Assembly: GCA_000226015.1 (NCBI GenBank)
Contig: JH152728.1
Location: 89,730 to 153,729, forward strand
DNA: 64,000 nucleotides
DNA from: Mnemiopsis leidyi
Taxonomy: Eukaryota > Ctenophora > Tentaculata > Lobata > Bolinopsidae
Direction: 5' to 3'
The position numbers were made by a program, and so were the translations under genes. Below are positions 13,601 to 28,600 of this stretch, piece after piece. Position 1 is the stretch's first letter. Every line of letters begins with the position of its first letter. The notes beneath the pieces were generated by a model. The model worked only from the letters and a program-made list of their open reading frames with translations, did not search any database and had not been told where the DNA came from.

Positions 13601-16600
13601 ATCACTGTTTTTGTTGAATAGTAATTCATCATATTTGTTAATTAATCTTTCCTTTTTCAGGTTGTTCAATGAGATTTAATTTTTATATTAGCATGTTTTT
13701 TCAAATTCAGCAAGCGAATAAGATCACTAAGAATATAACGTTGCTTTAGCGGCCTCGAAGATCAAATCTTGAGAAGATAACGAAATGCAGGGAAGTAAAT
13801 ATAAGGTCATTACAGAATTAGAGGAACCAAATGGCAGAAGAGAGGCATCATGAGATTTCAGCAACTAAATGTTAGTAGTCAGTAGAGGAGCATCATGAAA
13901 TTTGGGGAGCTAAAGGTCGATTGAATGATCTGCAACAGATTATTCACTCGACTCACACTTCAGTAACAGGCGAAAAGCCAAGAAATCCAAATGAACCTTA
14001 GCGTAGGTTTTCACAGATTTTGTGACACGGTTACTTCTTGATGAAAAACATTTACAGAGAGAAATATAAATTCAATCAAGGTGGAATTACACGTCATGAA
14101 TCAAGTGTCATGAAATGCTAGACAGGTCGGCCCTAAATACAGAACGAGAAGTATGTGACAATGCTCCGTACTATTTAATGTCCTTGCTCACTGAAAAAAG
14201 GTAAATGTGACAGAGCTCACTTCAAGTTCGGTAGTGCTTCATTTTTCTCTCCGTCAACAAAAAAGGATAACCGATAAAGCTGGCCCTGTCAATTGTTTTA
14301 ACATTTTTAAACAATTTTTTGAACAATTTTAATCGGTGTGATCGAAAAAAATGTTTCTGAGCAACCTTAATGGCTATTGCCTATTTTACAGCGGAAAAGT
14401 AATCAATACTTATACATATACGCGAATTCTTGTGCTATATCATTGCACTTTTTGTAATAAAGTAATAAGAACGTCAAAGTAATAAGAACGTCAAAAAAGT
14501 AGGCTTCAATTCAACATTATTACCCTCAAGGATTTAATTAATGTTTCCTTTTTTTGTGTTCCCATGTTTATCCTAAATATTAGTTTAATGAGCTTCTATA
14601 TTCGATAGGTAGGTTGTACATCAAGGATTCTCCATGATCCACCTGATGATAACTTTCCTAATTATTGGAGCCGCTGCCACGACTCAAGGTGACATACTTA
14701 AAATACTATGACAATACAAATTAATGATATTTTTCTCGTCATATCACCAACACGGGGTTTTCTTCAGTTGTTACAACCCCCAGTTAATTACACGGTTGTT
14801 ATGTATTTGGTTCTATTGATACCCGGGCACACCGGGATTAAAAGCTGACCGACAACTGCAGGTACCAAGATTCCAAGGTTCCCAGTTGTTGGCCACCCAT
14901 TAAATAGTCGGGACATTCTGGCTCAGTCATCTGATCCCTAGTTCGATTTGAACACGTTTATGTTATTTTCCACTTTTCCAACAGTGGAAAATCCAGGCAG
15001 GTAGGTAGAAGATGCTGATCTTCGAAGAAATAACTCATAACAATTGGAGAACAATTGTTTTTGTTTGCAAGGAAGATTTTCTTCGAAACCTCATGCAATC
15101 GGCGAACCTCCTGACTCTTTCATGAAACATTTTTCTTGAACTCTTTTTTACTATACTTCGTTTACTCTTATCTTCGGGAGCATATTAATTGGCACTTTCT
15201 TGCCACTGGAATGTTTTGCTCGAGGCTAGTGGACAAGTAGATCTTGCCAGTGATATACTTTAAAATGTATGCAAGGTTGTGCAGTGTAGGAATAATATTT
15301 TAAACTTACATACTAGTATAACAGTAATTACTGTTATGCTCATTTCTAATAATTGATTACCACAAGATTACACACAGGTTGGATAGCAGTTACACAACGC
15401 GATGTGTACATAGACTACGACCTAGAGAACTCCCCTCTCCAGATAAAGACTAACAGTGTTGTAGGAAGTGACGAGCAGGTGGTATTGCACCTCTACACCG
15501 CTCAGAAAAACCATACAGCGGATGTCTTTCTCTACTTCACGTCTCCTCCACAGTACCTTCTTGGCCTCTGCACTTCATTCAGAACTAACTTTCCCACAAC
15601 CCTCCCATCTGAGATAGATAAAGTTTGGACAATAACCCTATCTAGAACTTCAGGTGAAAGACGTGTAGTAATACACTGTAACAACAAGGAAGTGATCAAC
15701 GTGGTGATGTCACACACTTCATGTGGTTACAGTGAGTGGAGTAAGTACTGGAGGGAGATAAAGAAGATATACTTCTGTTCCTTGGGTAGTGCATCTGATT
15801 ACTACAGGCCAGGTAAATAACTGGGGTTTCTGGCAAAGTTCATGCACATTCAACACAGGCGGTAGATTAATGTTAATAAGTTTTACTTAGCGAATGGTAT
15901 TCTTGACCTTGGAGAAAAGTTACAAATTTTTGTTATCTCGTTACATAATATAGATTACTCCAACTAATATATTAATGTAAACGACTTACATATTAATTTT
16001 ATGCACGACAAATTAAGAAACTTTCACAGCACCGCTAATCTGTACCGGACTGAAGACAGAGTGGACAAGCACGTTAGAAACAACGACACTGTTTCCAGTA
16101 GATCGGGGAACTGTGGTGGAAGTTACATGTTCTGACTCTAATGCTGTCTATGCAGGAAGCAATAAACTCACGTGCAACTCGGGAACTTATTTCACTTATC
16201 CGAACGAGCCATCATGTTCACAAACGGGTATATCGTGATTTGTCCTTGGACATATATCATATTCTCAACTAGCACACAGACTTCAAACATTCACTATCTG
16301 CTCGGCGTGGCACAGGATCTCAGGAAAAGTTGGGTCACAGAGCGGCACGTTCAGCTTGAAGAATTTTAACTTAAATCACAAGTCACAACATCGATCGTGC
16401 GACAAAATACAAATGTGCAGCGAAAAATTTGCAAAATAGTGCGGAAAGTATTTAAACATGCGAAAATTTGCGAAAAACCGAAAAATTTGGGAAGCTTTTT
16501 ATTCCCCTAAAACTCGAATAAGAGTAAGCAGCCAAAATAACAGCTGCATTTTATGTAGGTTTCTCAAAAACTTAGATATCACAATCTCCCAGCTGTAGAA

Positions 16601-19600
16601 AGATGAGTGGGAAAACAAGGTTGACACAATTAAACACTTCATTTAAGGGCGGGTTTAATCATCACTTTCAGCTTTTCAGATATGGAATCGAGATTAAAAT
16701 ATTCAGATAATGATTGACTGTCTGACTGCGTCTCTTTACTCATTATAATATCAATTAGATTCGATGTTTAGGTAATAACCCACAGACAGATGGTCAGATG
16801 GAGCACTGACACCTGATAATTAAAGTAAGTCATACATCTAAATAGGAAATTTGGTTAAGTTGTACAAGCCTTTAATAATACTGAAAAACTGATCTTAATT
16901 GTAATTTTTGTAAATTTTTATTTACATTTGTTTCAGTGATTCTATGGAGAAAAGAAGTCAAGGCAACAAGTAACCTTAGTAACAGGAGCTCGAGTAAAAT
17001 TGCTTACAATGAGCACTCCTAAGAAATAAGATGGGCCGTAATAATATACGTTGGCACCTTAACACAACACAAAACTTTTTCAATATTTTTGTAATTATCG
17101 TAAGGTCATATTACACGATTTTCCTTCAATAGTTGAATCAAGTAAATTTTAGAGAGTTGACAAATCCAATGAGTTATAAGATAAGATATCCTATAATTTC
17201 AATCTGCTCTACACTTGAAACACTTGATATAGAAGTATTCTTGCATTATTAACGTTTTCAGCAAACTACACGACAAGACGCCAGCAAGACGATGAATTAA
17301 CAGCGAGTTCGAGAAACCAGAACTGGAAACTTTCGTATTTATTGTGTTAACTGTAAACAGTTTAATATTCATTCAAAGTAAGGTGTGTAGAGTTCGCTTC
17401 CTTATGATATGCTATAAAATCAAAATAAAGTACTTCTCATTTTGGCAACAACATAAGAAAGTTTAGAAAAAACAGAGACATGCTAATAATTGTGAATTTC
17501 AACTTACACTTTTTCAGCTAATAATCTGTGTAGAAATAAAGCGAAGACAAAGAAAAAGCAGCAATAAAACGTTTAAGTAGAAGTGCTTACACCAACGCAT
17601 GTGCGAGAAAAAAGATGGGCTGAAAAAAGATACGTTGACCATTAAACACACATAACTTTTTTTAGCACACTTAATTTAGTTAATAACAAATCCAGTGTAA
17701 GATAACATCTGTACAGCCCAATCTGTGCAGTGCGTTTTGCACTTGAAACACTTGATATAGAAGTATTCTAACATCACTCATGTTTTCAGCAAACCACGAG
17801 AAGAGAGGACATTAAGACGATATCTTTGCTGCGAGTACGGGGAACCAACATTTTTACGTTAATTGTTTTAAAGGCCAGGTAAGAAATCAAAAGTAGATCA
17901 GTAGACTTCATTAGCAAAAGATATCATGCCTTCGATTCTATTGATTCGTTATACAGTATTTGTATTTTGTCCTTCTTGTCAAATTCAGTTTGGAAATTTC
18001 AACAGAGCGATAGAAAGAGAATTTACAATGAAAAACCTCGTCGGTTATTATTGTAGTTTACACTAACATTTATTTCAGTAAATCTAACGTTGAGAAATGA
18101 CGAAATACAAAAAAGACAACAGTGATACGAAATTCAAGTACAAGTAAAACAAGAGCACTGCTGCGAAAAAAGATGGGCTGAAAAAGATACGTAGACATAA
18201 TGACACAACACAAAACTTTTTCTTTAACATTCTTCATGCTCTCAGCTCTACCTTCTCTTTAAATTCTAGTATAAGAAAGTACTCAAGTAAATTTGAGAGT
18301 GTTTATAAATCCAATGTAAGCTATCTGCAGTACATTTTGAGTTGCGCAGTGCGTTCTGCACTTGTAAACTTAAAATATAAGTATTTTAACAGATGAATAA
18401 TGTTTCAGGATACATTTTAAGACAATTTCTCAGCAGCAAGCTGAGGGAGTCAGAACTAAAAAAACTCCCATCTTTATTGTATTGAAGGTAACAACTTTGA
18501 CGCAAATATAAAATAAGACGTGTAGACTTCATTTCCGGGCTGATAAGCTTTCAATTCATTCAACGTGAAATTCTGAGGACATGCTGGTGATTTTTTCCAT
18601 TCGTTGCAATATAAACTTGTTAATTTACTCAAAGAGAAAACTTTCAGGTGGAAACTGGAGCCAGTATACCCTGTATACCACCAATTAACAAGATGAAACC
18701 GCAATGCATGATATCAAGAAATATGAAGCACGTCGCACAAATCTACTCCGACTACAATTAAGAACAGAGATGACAGTACACTTTCTGTTGAAGGATTTGC
18801 ATTTTGCTTACTGTTAGTACTGACATGATGCGGTGGTAAAGGGTTCTTTGTCTGACTAATATCTAGAAGTTATTTATTGTGCGATTTACGTCGTCGTCGT
18901 TGAATTAAGATACTTTAAATTGATTATGAAAATTAATTCAACTAACGGTTATGGTAATGGTTATATTGGTTATTGAACAAATCTATTTTTGCACCGAATA
19001 GAGAAAAATCTCATCAACATTTCAGTCAAACTACGGAGAAATGGCGCTAAGACAATCGAAAATAAAGTGTTAAAGCGGCTTAGTTGTGGAAAGCGGTCAA
19101 GTCATCTCACTTTCAATGAGCAGTTCCATGTACCAAGATTGGTTAAAAACGGTACGTTCAAACTTAACACATAAACACAACAGAAAACCATCTCTGTACA
19201 GTTTGTAATATGTCTTATAGTCACTAAAATCACTTAACATTTTAGCAAACGAGGACTTAGCAAGAACAAAGCGGAATAAAGTTAGAAGGATGATAAATCA
19301 GCAGTAATATAAGCTCTATTAAGGAAACCATATTTTGTTAAAGGTGAGCTCAATTTGAGACCAATCAAACGTGAGATATGCAGAGGCTATTTCCAGATAA
19401 AATTTTATTATTCAAAATAAAACAGACCATCTGTCTATTTGACTGTTCCATTTGAACTGTTTATTTGTATGATTATTATCAACTTTTCATGAATTTGAAA
19501 ACAGTGATTTCCAGTTGGAGCCTGAGCAAGTGTCAAGGAGCACGCCTAGCAGATTTACTTCAAAACAAGAAGTACATACAAACAGACGTCCTGTTGGCAG

Positions 19601-22600
19601 ATTTGTGTACCGATCACTCCCAAATACGGTAGGTACTAGGTTAAGTTCTAAAGTAATCAAGATTTGGACGATATGTCGAGGGGGTTTAAATGATTAATGT
19701 GTCACAACGGTTGGTTTTTATATCGTTATGGAGTGATTCAGGTGACTACATGACAACGGGAAAGGTACATAGAAACTTAATTCTGTGTTCATTGCAGAGC
19801 TAGAAAAATGTAAATAAAAAACCAATTCTGTGTTCTTTGCAGAGCTAGAAAAATGTAAACAAACAATCAATTCTGTGTTCATTGCAGAGCTAGAAGAAGC
19901 GGAAAGCAGAGACAAAGCCGTTAATGGCGGAGAGTCAGGACCGTGGGATGTTGAACACACGCAGGAGCCATGGCCACTGGAATGTGAAGCAATGTGCTTG
20001 AAGAATTTGAGAAATGTATCGTCGTTTTGATCAGCAGTCCCCATACTGAAGCGGAAATGAGGAGCAGAGGTTATAGGACAGTTGAAGAGCCTCATTCGTC
20101 AAAAAGGACTTGATAATCGTCAAAAAAGACTTTATAATCAAGGGCTATATGGGACAAAATTTCAAGAAAAAAACGCTAAAATTATGCTAAATCGTGTTGT
20201 TTGGTTCGGGTCTGAGAACTTCTGAAGATGGTAATGAGAATTTTATGAGTGACTCTTCTTATAGTACTGGACAATCATTGACTACTTTATATTATAGTGA
20301 ACCGCTTTTCCCCATTGCAGCCTTCCATGGCGATTTACAATACAATATTTCATCTAAAGAGTTATCGATAATTTTTATTTGAAATTCGCAAATAATTTCG
20401 AGTTGATTTTCTCATTGATCTTTTAAAAATAAGGCGTTCGACTTAATGAACTTAAATTTTGAGTAAACAATTTCTTGTTAAAGCGGTAATTACTGATTTA
20501 GCCCATTGATCAATTGCATGACAGTTAATACATAATACAACCAGTCGTATGGTGATTTCATTATTCAACTAGTAAGATTTGCTAGAATTAATAGTAGTTT
20601 TACCAGATTTATTTCAGGTTGTAGAATTTCAGTTAGTAAATTTATTACACAACGTTTCGATTCTGATGCTTTGCGCAGGAAGTTTGAAATTTTCATTGAG
20701 AAAGATTTCGCCAGTTTAGGGAATATATAACTGCAGATTCAGTATTCTAGTTTGAAACATGTGACCACTTAACGGGCAACAGATGTCTTTATTTATTACC
20801 TAGCATTTTAAAATATTCTGTAATGACAGGATGGATTACTGAGGGGCCTTGTGTTTAAGTGATTGAAGTGGGTCCCAATCCCCACCGACCATTCATGTTC
20901 CTGGATAGTTTTAGTTTCCTTTTACAAAAACCACGGTGTCTTTATTGACGAAGCGCATTTATGTATTGCGATTGCTTGTACACGGCACAGTGACGTGGTC
21001 CTGAAAACTTAAGGTTTCACTGATGCGAGGTTTAGTCATAAGTTTCACCAAATTGCTTTTACAGCATGCCCGGGATTATTACAGTAAATTATTACAGTAA
21101 ATTATTACAGTAAATGATCATTTTTCCGGGTCAATAAACAAAGGTATTTTTGGAGGGGGGAGGGGGGTCTCAAATGTTGACCAATGAAAAGCTAGAAAAC
21201 AGCGCCTATAGCCCCTTCCTCTGCTTACGAACCTAATCGGGGCCTTCCGCCTCTCCTTTACCTTAGCCTGGCAAAGAGGGGCTTTGTTGCTTCCAAATTT
21301 AGAATTCATGAGAGGAATGTATGCAGAAATGTATGAAGCATAGTGACAGAAATTCCGTAACTAATGTGGATTGTGGAATTTTACCAAGGTTGTTCAGGCT
21401 CAGCAACCGAAATGAATTCAGTCCACTAAAAACATTTAAATCACGTTGACTCACCTCACTACACAACATGGTGATAACGTCGTCAGGCTTGAAGCGACAC
21501 ATGTACATAACCACCTTCTTCATCTGAAACAGCGTAAATACTTTGTGAAATACCTCAAACGATAGGTGAGAAACTTTCCAAAATTAACAATAATTTTTAA
21601 GAGAATAACGTTCTCTTCCAGCCAGTAGGAAATACCTGGGGGAGAGTGGTGTGTGGAACAGCCCCCAAACTAGCTAGAGTGATTATGTAGTTGAGGAGGA
21701 CCCGGGGGTTACCGGGGTAAGACATCAGGTTACCCCACAGGTTCTGAAGTTCCGCCTCGTGTTCTAGGTTCTTCTGCAAAAAAACAGTGAAGTATTAAGA
21801 TAATAAGATTTAGTTTTCAGGTGAGGTACAACATGGCTGTTGGATATACCGAGGTAAAAGCAAATTTCAATAAAGAACAAGGCTCCGATAGTTGCGCGCC
21901 CTGAGGATAACCTAATATGGTAATTAAAATTACCTTATATGGTGATCCACATTACCTGTATTGTGATGAGCATTAGGTTGGTGAAGACGAGAAGGGACCC
22001 ATGTACACTGCCAGTACATTTAACCTTGATGTGTTTGGGAGGAGATGACGTCAGCGGGTACTCCACCAGCTCCACGTTAGCCAACCAGGGACTCAGTATC
22101 TGGAGGAGGATCTTCTGGGTGCACGTGCTGGTTTGTTGGAGTCTCTCCATGATCTCGTTGAAGAGGGGCAGGGTTATTTCCTTGTGTTGTTGAGAGAGCT
22201 GGTGGGATAGCATCACGTGGGAGTCTGTTTTAAGGAGTTTGTGTGTGTTGTCTCGCCACTCTTTGAAGAAACGGCTGAAAGAAAGTCTTATTTTTTTTAA
22301 ACGTTTTTAATACAATAATTTCGCGATCAAGCAAGTAAGATAAGGTTAGGGGCTATGGGAGGGGGGTATTAATAAAAATGTGCTAACTTGACGATGAGTT
22401 GAAGGAGGTAGGTTGCTTTCTCTCTGACTCCAGTATCGTTGTAAGCAGACATGTAGAGTGTGACGACAATGGAGGGGATCAGAGAGCAGGGATAATCGCA
22501 GTTAGCTAACACGCGGACTAGAGCTAGGAAACATCCTGAGGGCACCATCCCCGTACCTGAGGGTTCAGGTGGGGTAGCAGATACAAAGCAGTTAGGTAGA

Positions 22601-25600
22601 GGCACTTGGAATCAAGAAACTTATACTTGCATGATAACAGGTAAGCATAGGCTTGATTTCTTTCCAGCGTAATTTATTCTTCGGGAACGGATACATGATA
22701 TTTAGACACGGATGTTTAACCCTCAATGTCTCTTTAGTCCATTTTACTCGAACAATATACAATATTGAAGTCAAAAAAGTGTTTTACTTTACTATTTTGC
22801 GTTGTTCTGTTAAAATCGTGATTTTTTCCTTTCCAGACATATAAGCCAAAAAGTAATACTAACCTATGTAACACTGATTCATGACCCAGTTGACGATACA
22901 GGGTTTCTCAGGGTTGTTCAGCAGCAGCATCTCGGTAACCTGGCAGCCCAGCGAATGTGTGTACTTGTCATCTGAACCTGAGGAGTTTGATTGGGAACAA
23001 GGTTAGGACAAAAAGTTCATGAACCTTACAGTTTATGGACTGTCAGGAACAATGCGCATGTTTACTGTAGTTTTTAATTAAGAATGGTAAATGACAAAAG
23101 AAAAAGTCAAATTGGAAGTTGTAAAATAGTCATAAGAAAATATATATAACAAGAATTGCGACCGCTTTTTCGTGTCGGCGGCCGCTTATTTCCCGTCAAA
23201 TGCCAGCTAACCTCCATATCATAATCATATCCATGCACTGGTACAAATTTGAAAGAAAACGTTGTCGTTCATGCATGACTCCTACTTAATCGACATTTAG
23301 GATAACTTTGAAGTTTAGGATACACTGCGGACTCTTCATAAGATTATGTATTAAAAGTAAACACGTACTAATTCAATTCTGAATGGGGATGTAATTGTAA
23401 AGTTCAATGAATCTGCCAAGCCATGGCCGCTGTGTACGAAGACTATCAGGACGCGGCTGATAGATAGATAAAATACAATCTTATCATACATTGTAACTCA
23501 GAATTGAGATCACATTAATTTGCTGGTGGTATTCGCTGCTAGTAGGCATGGCAGTTGTCGGATTGAAAGTACAGAGCGGGAGCTTGCCGCGGCGCCGCGC
23601 ATTCCCCTGCGGCCTGCCGTATAGATTTCAAATGTGCAAGTTAGAGTGAAGGTTTGCTTTTGTTTTCGGAATATGTACTTAGCACTAGCAGTAGTCAGTA
23701 CCACGGGGCGGCTCGTGAGGGTTTTGTGGCGTAAGCGAGCGCCCAAAATGTTCCTTTCGTTGATTTAGGAAAAGAAATAGTATTTAAGGCCAAGACCTAC
23801 CTTTAGCATTGCTCTGGCGAGATACCTTCGCACGCCGCGTGCCGCATCATGTAATTTTGTTGCCATGGAGCGCAGCATTTTTGGATGTAACTTTAGCGAC
23901 AGTAGAAGTAGCGCGCACACGAACGTAACGCACACACGAAATAAACCTAGTATAGACATTCTCCAACCACCCCCTCGATCGTTAACCCTTAGTAATGCCT
24001 TTTTGCGCCTTCGGCGCAAGAAGGCATTTGCACTTATCACAAGTTTATTTCACAATATCAGACTGGATGGACTACTTACCAATAAGATGTTTGACCCAGA
24101 TAAGAATTTCGTGGTTGTTGTGTTTCAAATCATTCTCAGATATGCTTCCTGCGTTGAGTAGCGCGCACATCGCCAGCAGCGAGGCAGTGCTTAGTGTGCT
24201 GAAATANNNNNNNNNNTTTGCTAGAATTAATAGTAGTTTTACCAGATTTATTTCAGATTGTAGAATTTCAGTCAGTAAATTTATTACACAACGTTTCGAT
24301 TCTGATGCTTTGCGCAGGAAGCTTGAAAATTTTTATTGAGAAATATTTCGCTATCAGGGGAAAATTTAGGGAATATCCAACTGCGTTTGTTTGTACACCG
24401 CACAGTGACGTGGTCCTGAAAACTTATAAAGGGTTAACTGATGCGAGGTTTAGTGGTAAGTTTGACCAAATTGCTTTTACAGCATGCCCAGACTTATTAC
24501 AGCGGAGTTAGGAACTACAGTAAATGATCATTTTCCCGGGTTAATAAAGAAAGGGTATGGGGGGGGGGTCTCAAATGTTGACCAATGAAAAGCTAGAAAA
24601 CAGCGCCTATAGCCCATTCCTCTGCTTACGAACCTAATCGGGGCCTTCCGCCTCTCCTTTACCTTAGCCTGGCAAAGAGGGGCTTTGTTGGGCCCAAATT
24701 TAGAATTCATGAGACTAATGTATGCAGAAATGTATGAAGCATAGTGACAAAAATTCCGCAACTAATGTGGATTGTGAAATTTTACCCAGGTTGTTTAGGC
24801 TCAGCAAGCGAAATGAATTCAGTTCACTAAAAACATTTAAATCACGTGAACTCACCTCACTACACAACATGGTGATAACGTCGTCAGGCTTGAAGCGACA
24901 CATGTACATAACCACCTTCTTCATCTGAAACAGCGTTGATACTTTGTAAAATACCTCATACGATAGGTGATAAACTTTCCAAAATGAAGAATAAACGAGT
25001 GTCAATAAAAACTGGTTGGCATTTAGTATCAAACCATTTCTTAGAAAATTTGTATTGATTTCTAACATCTAAGTATGACAAAATAATTGCAGCACCAAGG
25101 AATGAGGATCGAAAAACGCTAGTCATGGCTTCATAAGGAATGTATCAGGTGTATGACCCAACGAATAACGTTCTCTTCCAACCAGTAGGGAATACCTGGG
25201 GGAGAGTGGTGTGTGGAACAGCCCCCAAACTAGCTAGAGTGATTATGTAGTTGAGGAGGACCCGGGGGTTCCCGGGGTAGGACATCAGGTTACCCCACAG
25301 GTTCTGAAGTTCCGCCTCGTGTTCTAAGGTTCTTCTGCAAAAACGGAGAAGAATTTAGATAGTTTAATTTTGTGCTCTGCGTTTTTCAGTAAAAACAGTG
25401 AGGTACAACATGGCTGTTGGATATACCGAGGTAAAAGCAAGTGTTCAAGGGTTGTGCGCCCTAAGGATGACCTAATATGGTAATCAACATTACCTTATAT
25501 GGTGATCCACATTACCTGTATTGTGATGAGCATTAGGTTGGTGAAGACGAGAAGGGAGCCGTGCACACTGCCAGTACATTTAACCTTGATGTGTTTGGGA

Positions 25601-28600
25601 GGAGATGACGTCAGGGGGTACTCAACCAGCTCCACGTTAGCTAACCAGGGACTGAGTATCTGGAGGAGTATCTTCTGGGTGCACGTGCTGGTTTGTTGGA
25701 GTCTCTCCATGATCTCGTTGAAGAGAGGGAGGGTTATTTCCTTGTGTTGTTGAGAGAGCTGGTGGGATAGCATCACGTGGGAGTCTGTTTTGAGGAGTTT
25801 GTGTGTGTTGTCTCGCCACTCTTTGAAGAAACGGCTGGAAGAATGGGGTTTTAGTAAAATTTGAGAGTAGTCGCTCTTTGAAGAAACGGCTGAAAGAAAG
25901 TCTTGTTTTTTCAACATCAATACAATAATTTTGCGATCTAGAGAGTTAGATAACGTTCAGGGCTATGGGAGGGCGTTAATATAAGAGGTGCTAACTTGAC
26001 GATGAGTTGAAGGAGGTAGGTTGCTTTCTCTCTGACTCCAGTATCGTTGTAAGCAGACATGTAGAGCGTGACGACAATGGAGGGGATCAGAGAGCAGGGA
26101 TAATCGCAGTTAGCTAACACGCGGACTAGAGCTAGGAAACATCCCGAGGGCACCATTCCTGTACCTGAGGGTGTTGGTGGGGGTAGCAGATACAAGCAGT
26201 TAGGTAGAGACACTTGGAATTAAGAAACTTATACTTGTATAATAACAGGTAAGTATAAGCTTAATTTCTTTCCAGCTTGATATATTTCAGACCGTACTTT
26301 GGAAAGAGTTAATACTTTAAAATTACTTGTACTGCTGGGTTCACTATGAAGAGTGCTTGACAACTTTGATTGGGGCAATTCTTTTACAATTAACTTATGC
26401 ACCATTCGTCGGGAACGGAAACAAGGTGTTTATACATGGAGGCTCAACCCTTCCTTTACAGACATATAAGCCAAAATGTAATACTGACCTATGTAGCATT
26501 GATTCATGACCCAGTTGACGATACAGGGTTTCTCAGGGTTGTTAAGCAGCAGCATCTCGGTAACCTGGCAACCCAGCGAATGTGTGTACTTGTCATCTGA
26601 ACCTGAGGAGTTTGATTGAGAACACGGTTAGGACAAAAAGTTCATGAACCTTACAGTCAGCAGATTGTCAGGAACAATGTGCATGTTTACTGTAGTTTTT
26701 AATTAAGAATGGTAAATGACAAAAGAAAAAGTCAAATTGGAACTTGTAAAATAGTCATAAGAAAATATATATGAAAATTCTAGTCATAATCACTTATCAC
26801 AAGTTTTTTCACAATATCAGACTGGATGGACTACTTACCAATAAGATGTTTGACCCAGATAAGAATTTCGTGGTTGTTATGTTTCAGATCATTCTCAGAT
26901 ATGCTTCCTGCGTTGAGCAGCGCGCACATCGCCAGCAGCGAGGCAGTGCTTAGTGTGCTGAAATATTTTAGATTTTATACATTGTGTCATGAGTGAGCAT
27001 AAGTGCAATTTGAAATTATGGACTATTCTCTATTTCACTGTAGCATAGAATATTGCACGTCTACTCATAATGGAGCACGAACTTTATCAAAAGTAACATT
27101 ACTAAAAGGTGGTATGTTGTAAAGCTAAAAAAACCTTGCGTTTTTACTAATGATCCTGGTTTTCTCCATCTTCTCGGAGAGAGACTCAGTGTCGTAGTTC
27201 AGACACCACTGTCGGAACAGTCTAAACAGCTCCATCCTCCGAACTGGAATGTGACGGTTTGGAATTTAAAAAGGAATGGGAACAGAGGAGAGAGCATCCT
27301 AATTTTCTATCAAGTGTCTGACTTATGATTGATAATTAGCAAACTTAAATTAACCTAGTGAGTCAGTCTTCAAGCTCTTCCCCCCTTAAATGGTTCTAAG
27401 GAATTTTTCTTGCTGGAATTTAGGAATGCAATGAAAGGAATTAAACTGTTCTTACCAGGAGCCAAACTCTCGAAGTTCAACTCTCCGCAAGAATCTGAAG
27501 ACACGATCATTTTCCTGATAAACTCACAAAACCGAAATTTTAAATCGGTTAAAATGGTGGAATCCTTTTCTTCCTCGCATATGCTCCTGAAAATCGGAGG
27601 GATTAACTCGATTACACTTTAATTCAGATTATTCAAGTTGGCAGATGAAGCAATGTGGCTAAATCAACAATAGAAAAGTTAACAAAAATCAACAATATCA
27701 CATCAAACCAAATTACAAGATTAGATTGAAGAAGAAAAAGTAAAACAATGGTATACGTACTTTGTATGGTCGATGTAGTGTGTTATACTCTCTATTGTGT
27801 CCCCCATGTCTCCGATACTGTCCTTCTTGAAACACCCGTTATCCGCACACAACTCGTAAACACGTGATACCTAGATGTTGTACACTGTACAACGTACACT
27901 GACAAGCACACACTGTACAATGTACAGTGTTCAGAGTGTGCTGGTCAGTGCGGAAATTTATTAGAATTATTGGATCTGCCTGTTTGACGAGTTTGATAAG
28001 TTTTAATTTAGCTACGTTAGGTGCTATACCTACAAGAACGAGTTTTGTGATATAATAGATTCAATGAATCATGCACGAGAAAATTGTTGCAATGATAGTT
28101 TACTATGGGTCGATGGCTAGTTAGTCATTTTTGAAGGATTCAAAGCAGGACATTCTCTAGACTCGAGACCTTTGAAAGAACAGATCAGATTTCAAACCCT
28201 TTAGATCTATCTCTCAGCTTTAGATCTATCTCTCAGCTTTAGATCTATCTCTCAGCTTTAGATCTATCTCTCAGCTTTAGATCTATCTCTCAGCTTTAGA
28301 TCTATCTCTCAGCTTTAGATCTATCTCTCAGCTTTAGATCTATCTCTCAGCTTTAGATCTATCTCTCAGCTTTAGATCTAATCTCTCAGCTTTAGATCTA
28401 ATCTCTCAGCTTTAGATCTATCTCTCAGCTTCGACCAATAAAATAAACTTAAAAAGTAAGAAAATTTATGAAAACTTGCTTTAATCTAGTCTCATAAGAC
28501 ACATTACAAATCGTCGCCTAGCTTACAGATAAAATTCTGAGATACAGATATGAATACATTGTTTTGAATGGCCCCTTTAAATGTTCAAGTAAAAGAAAAG

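Noticed and set aside
20577-26966. True internal duplication of six Furry exons
   Set aside because: The N gap lies exactly at the copy boundary and overall similarity is at allele level; an assembly overlap explains it better.
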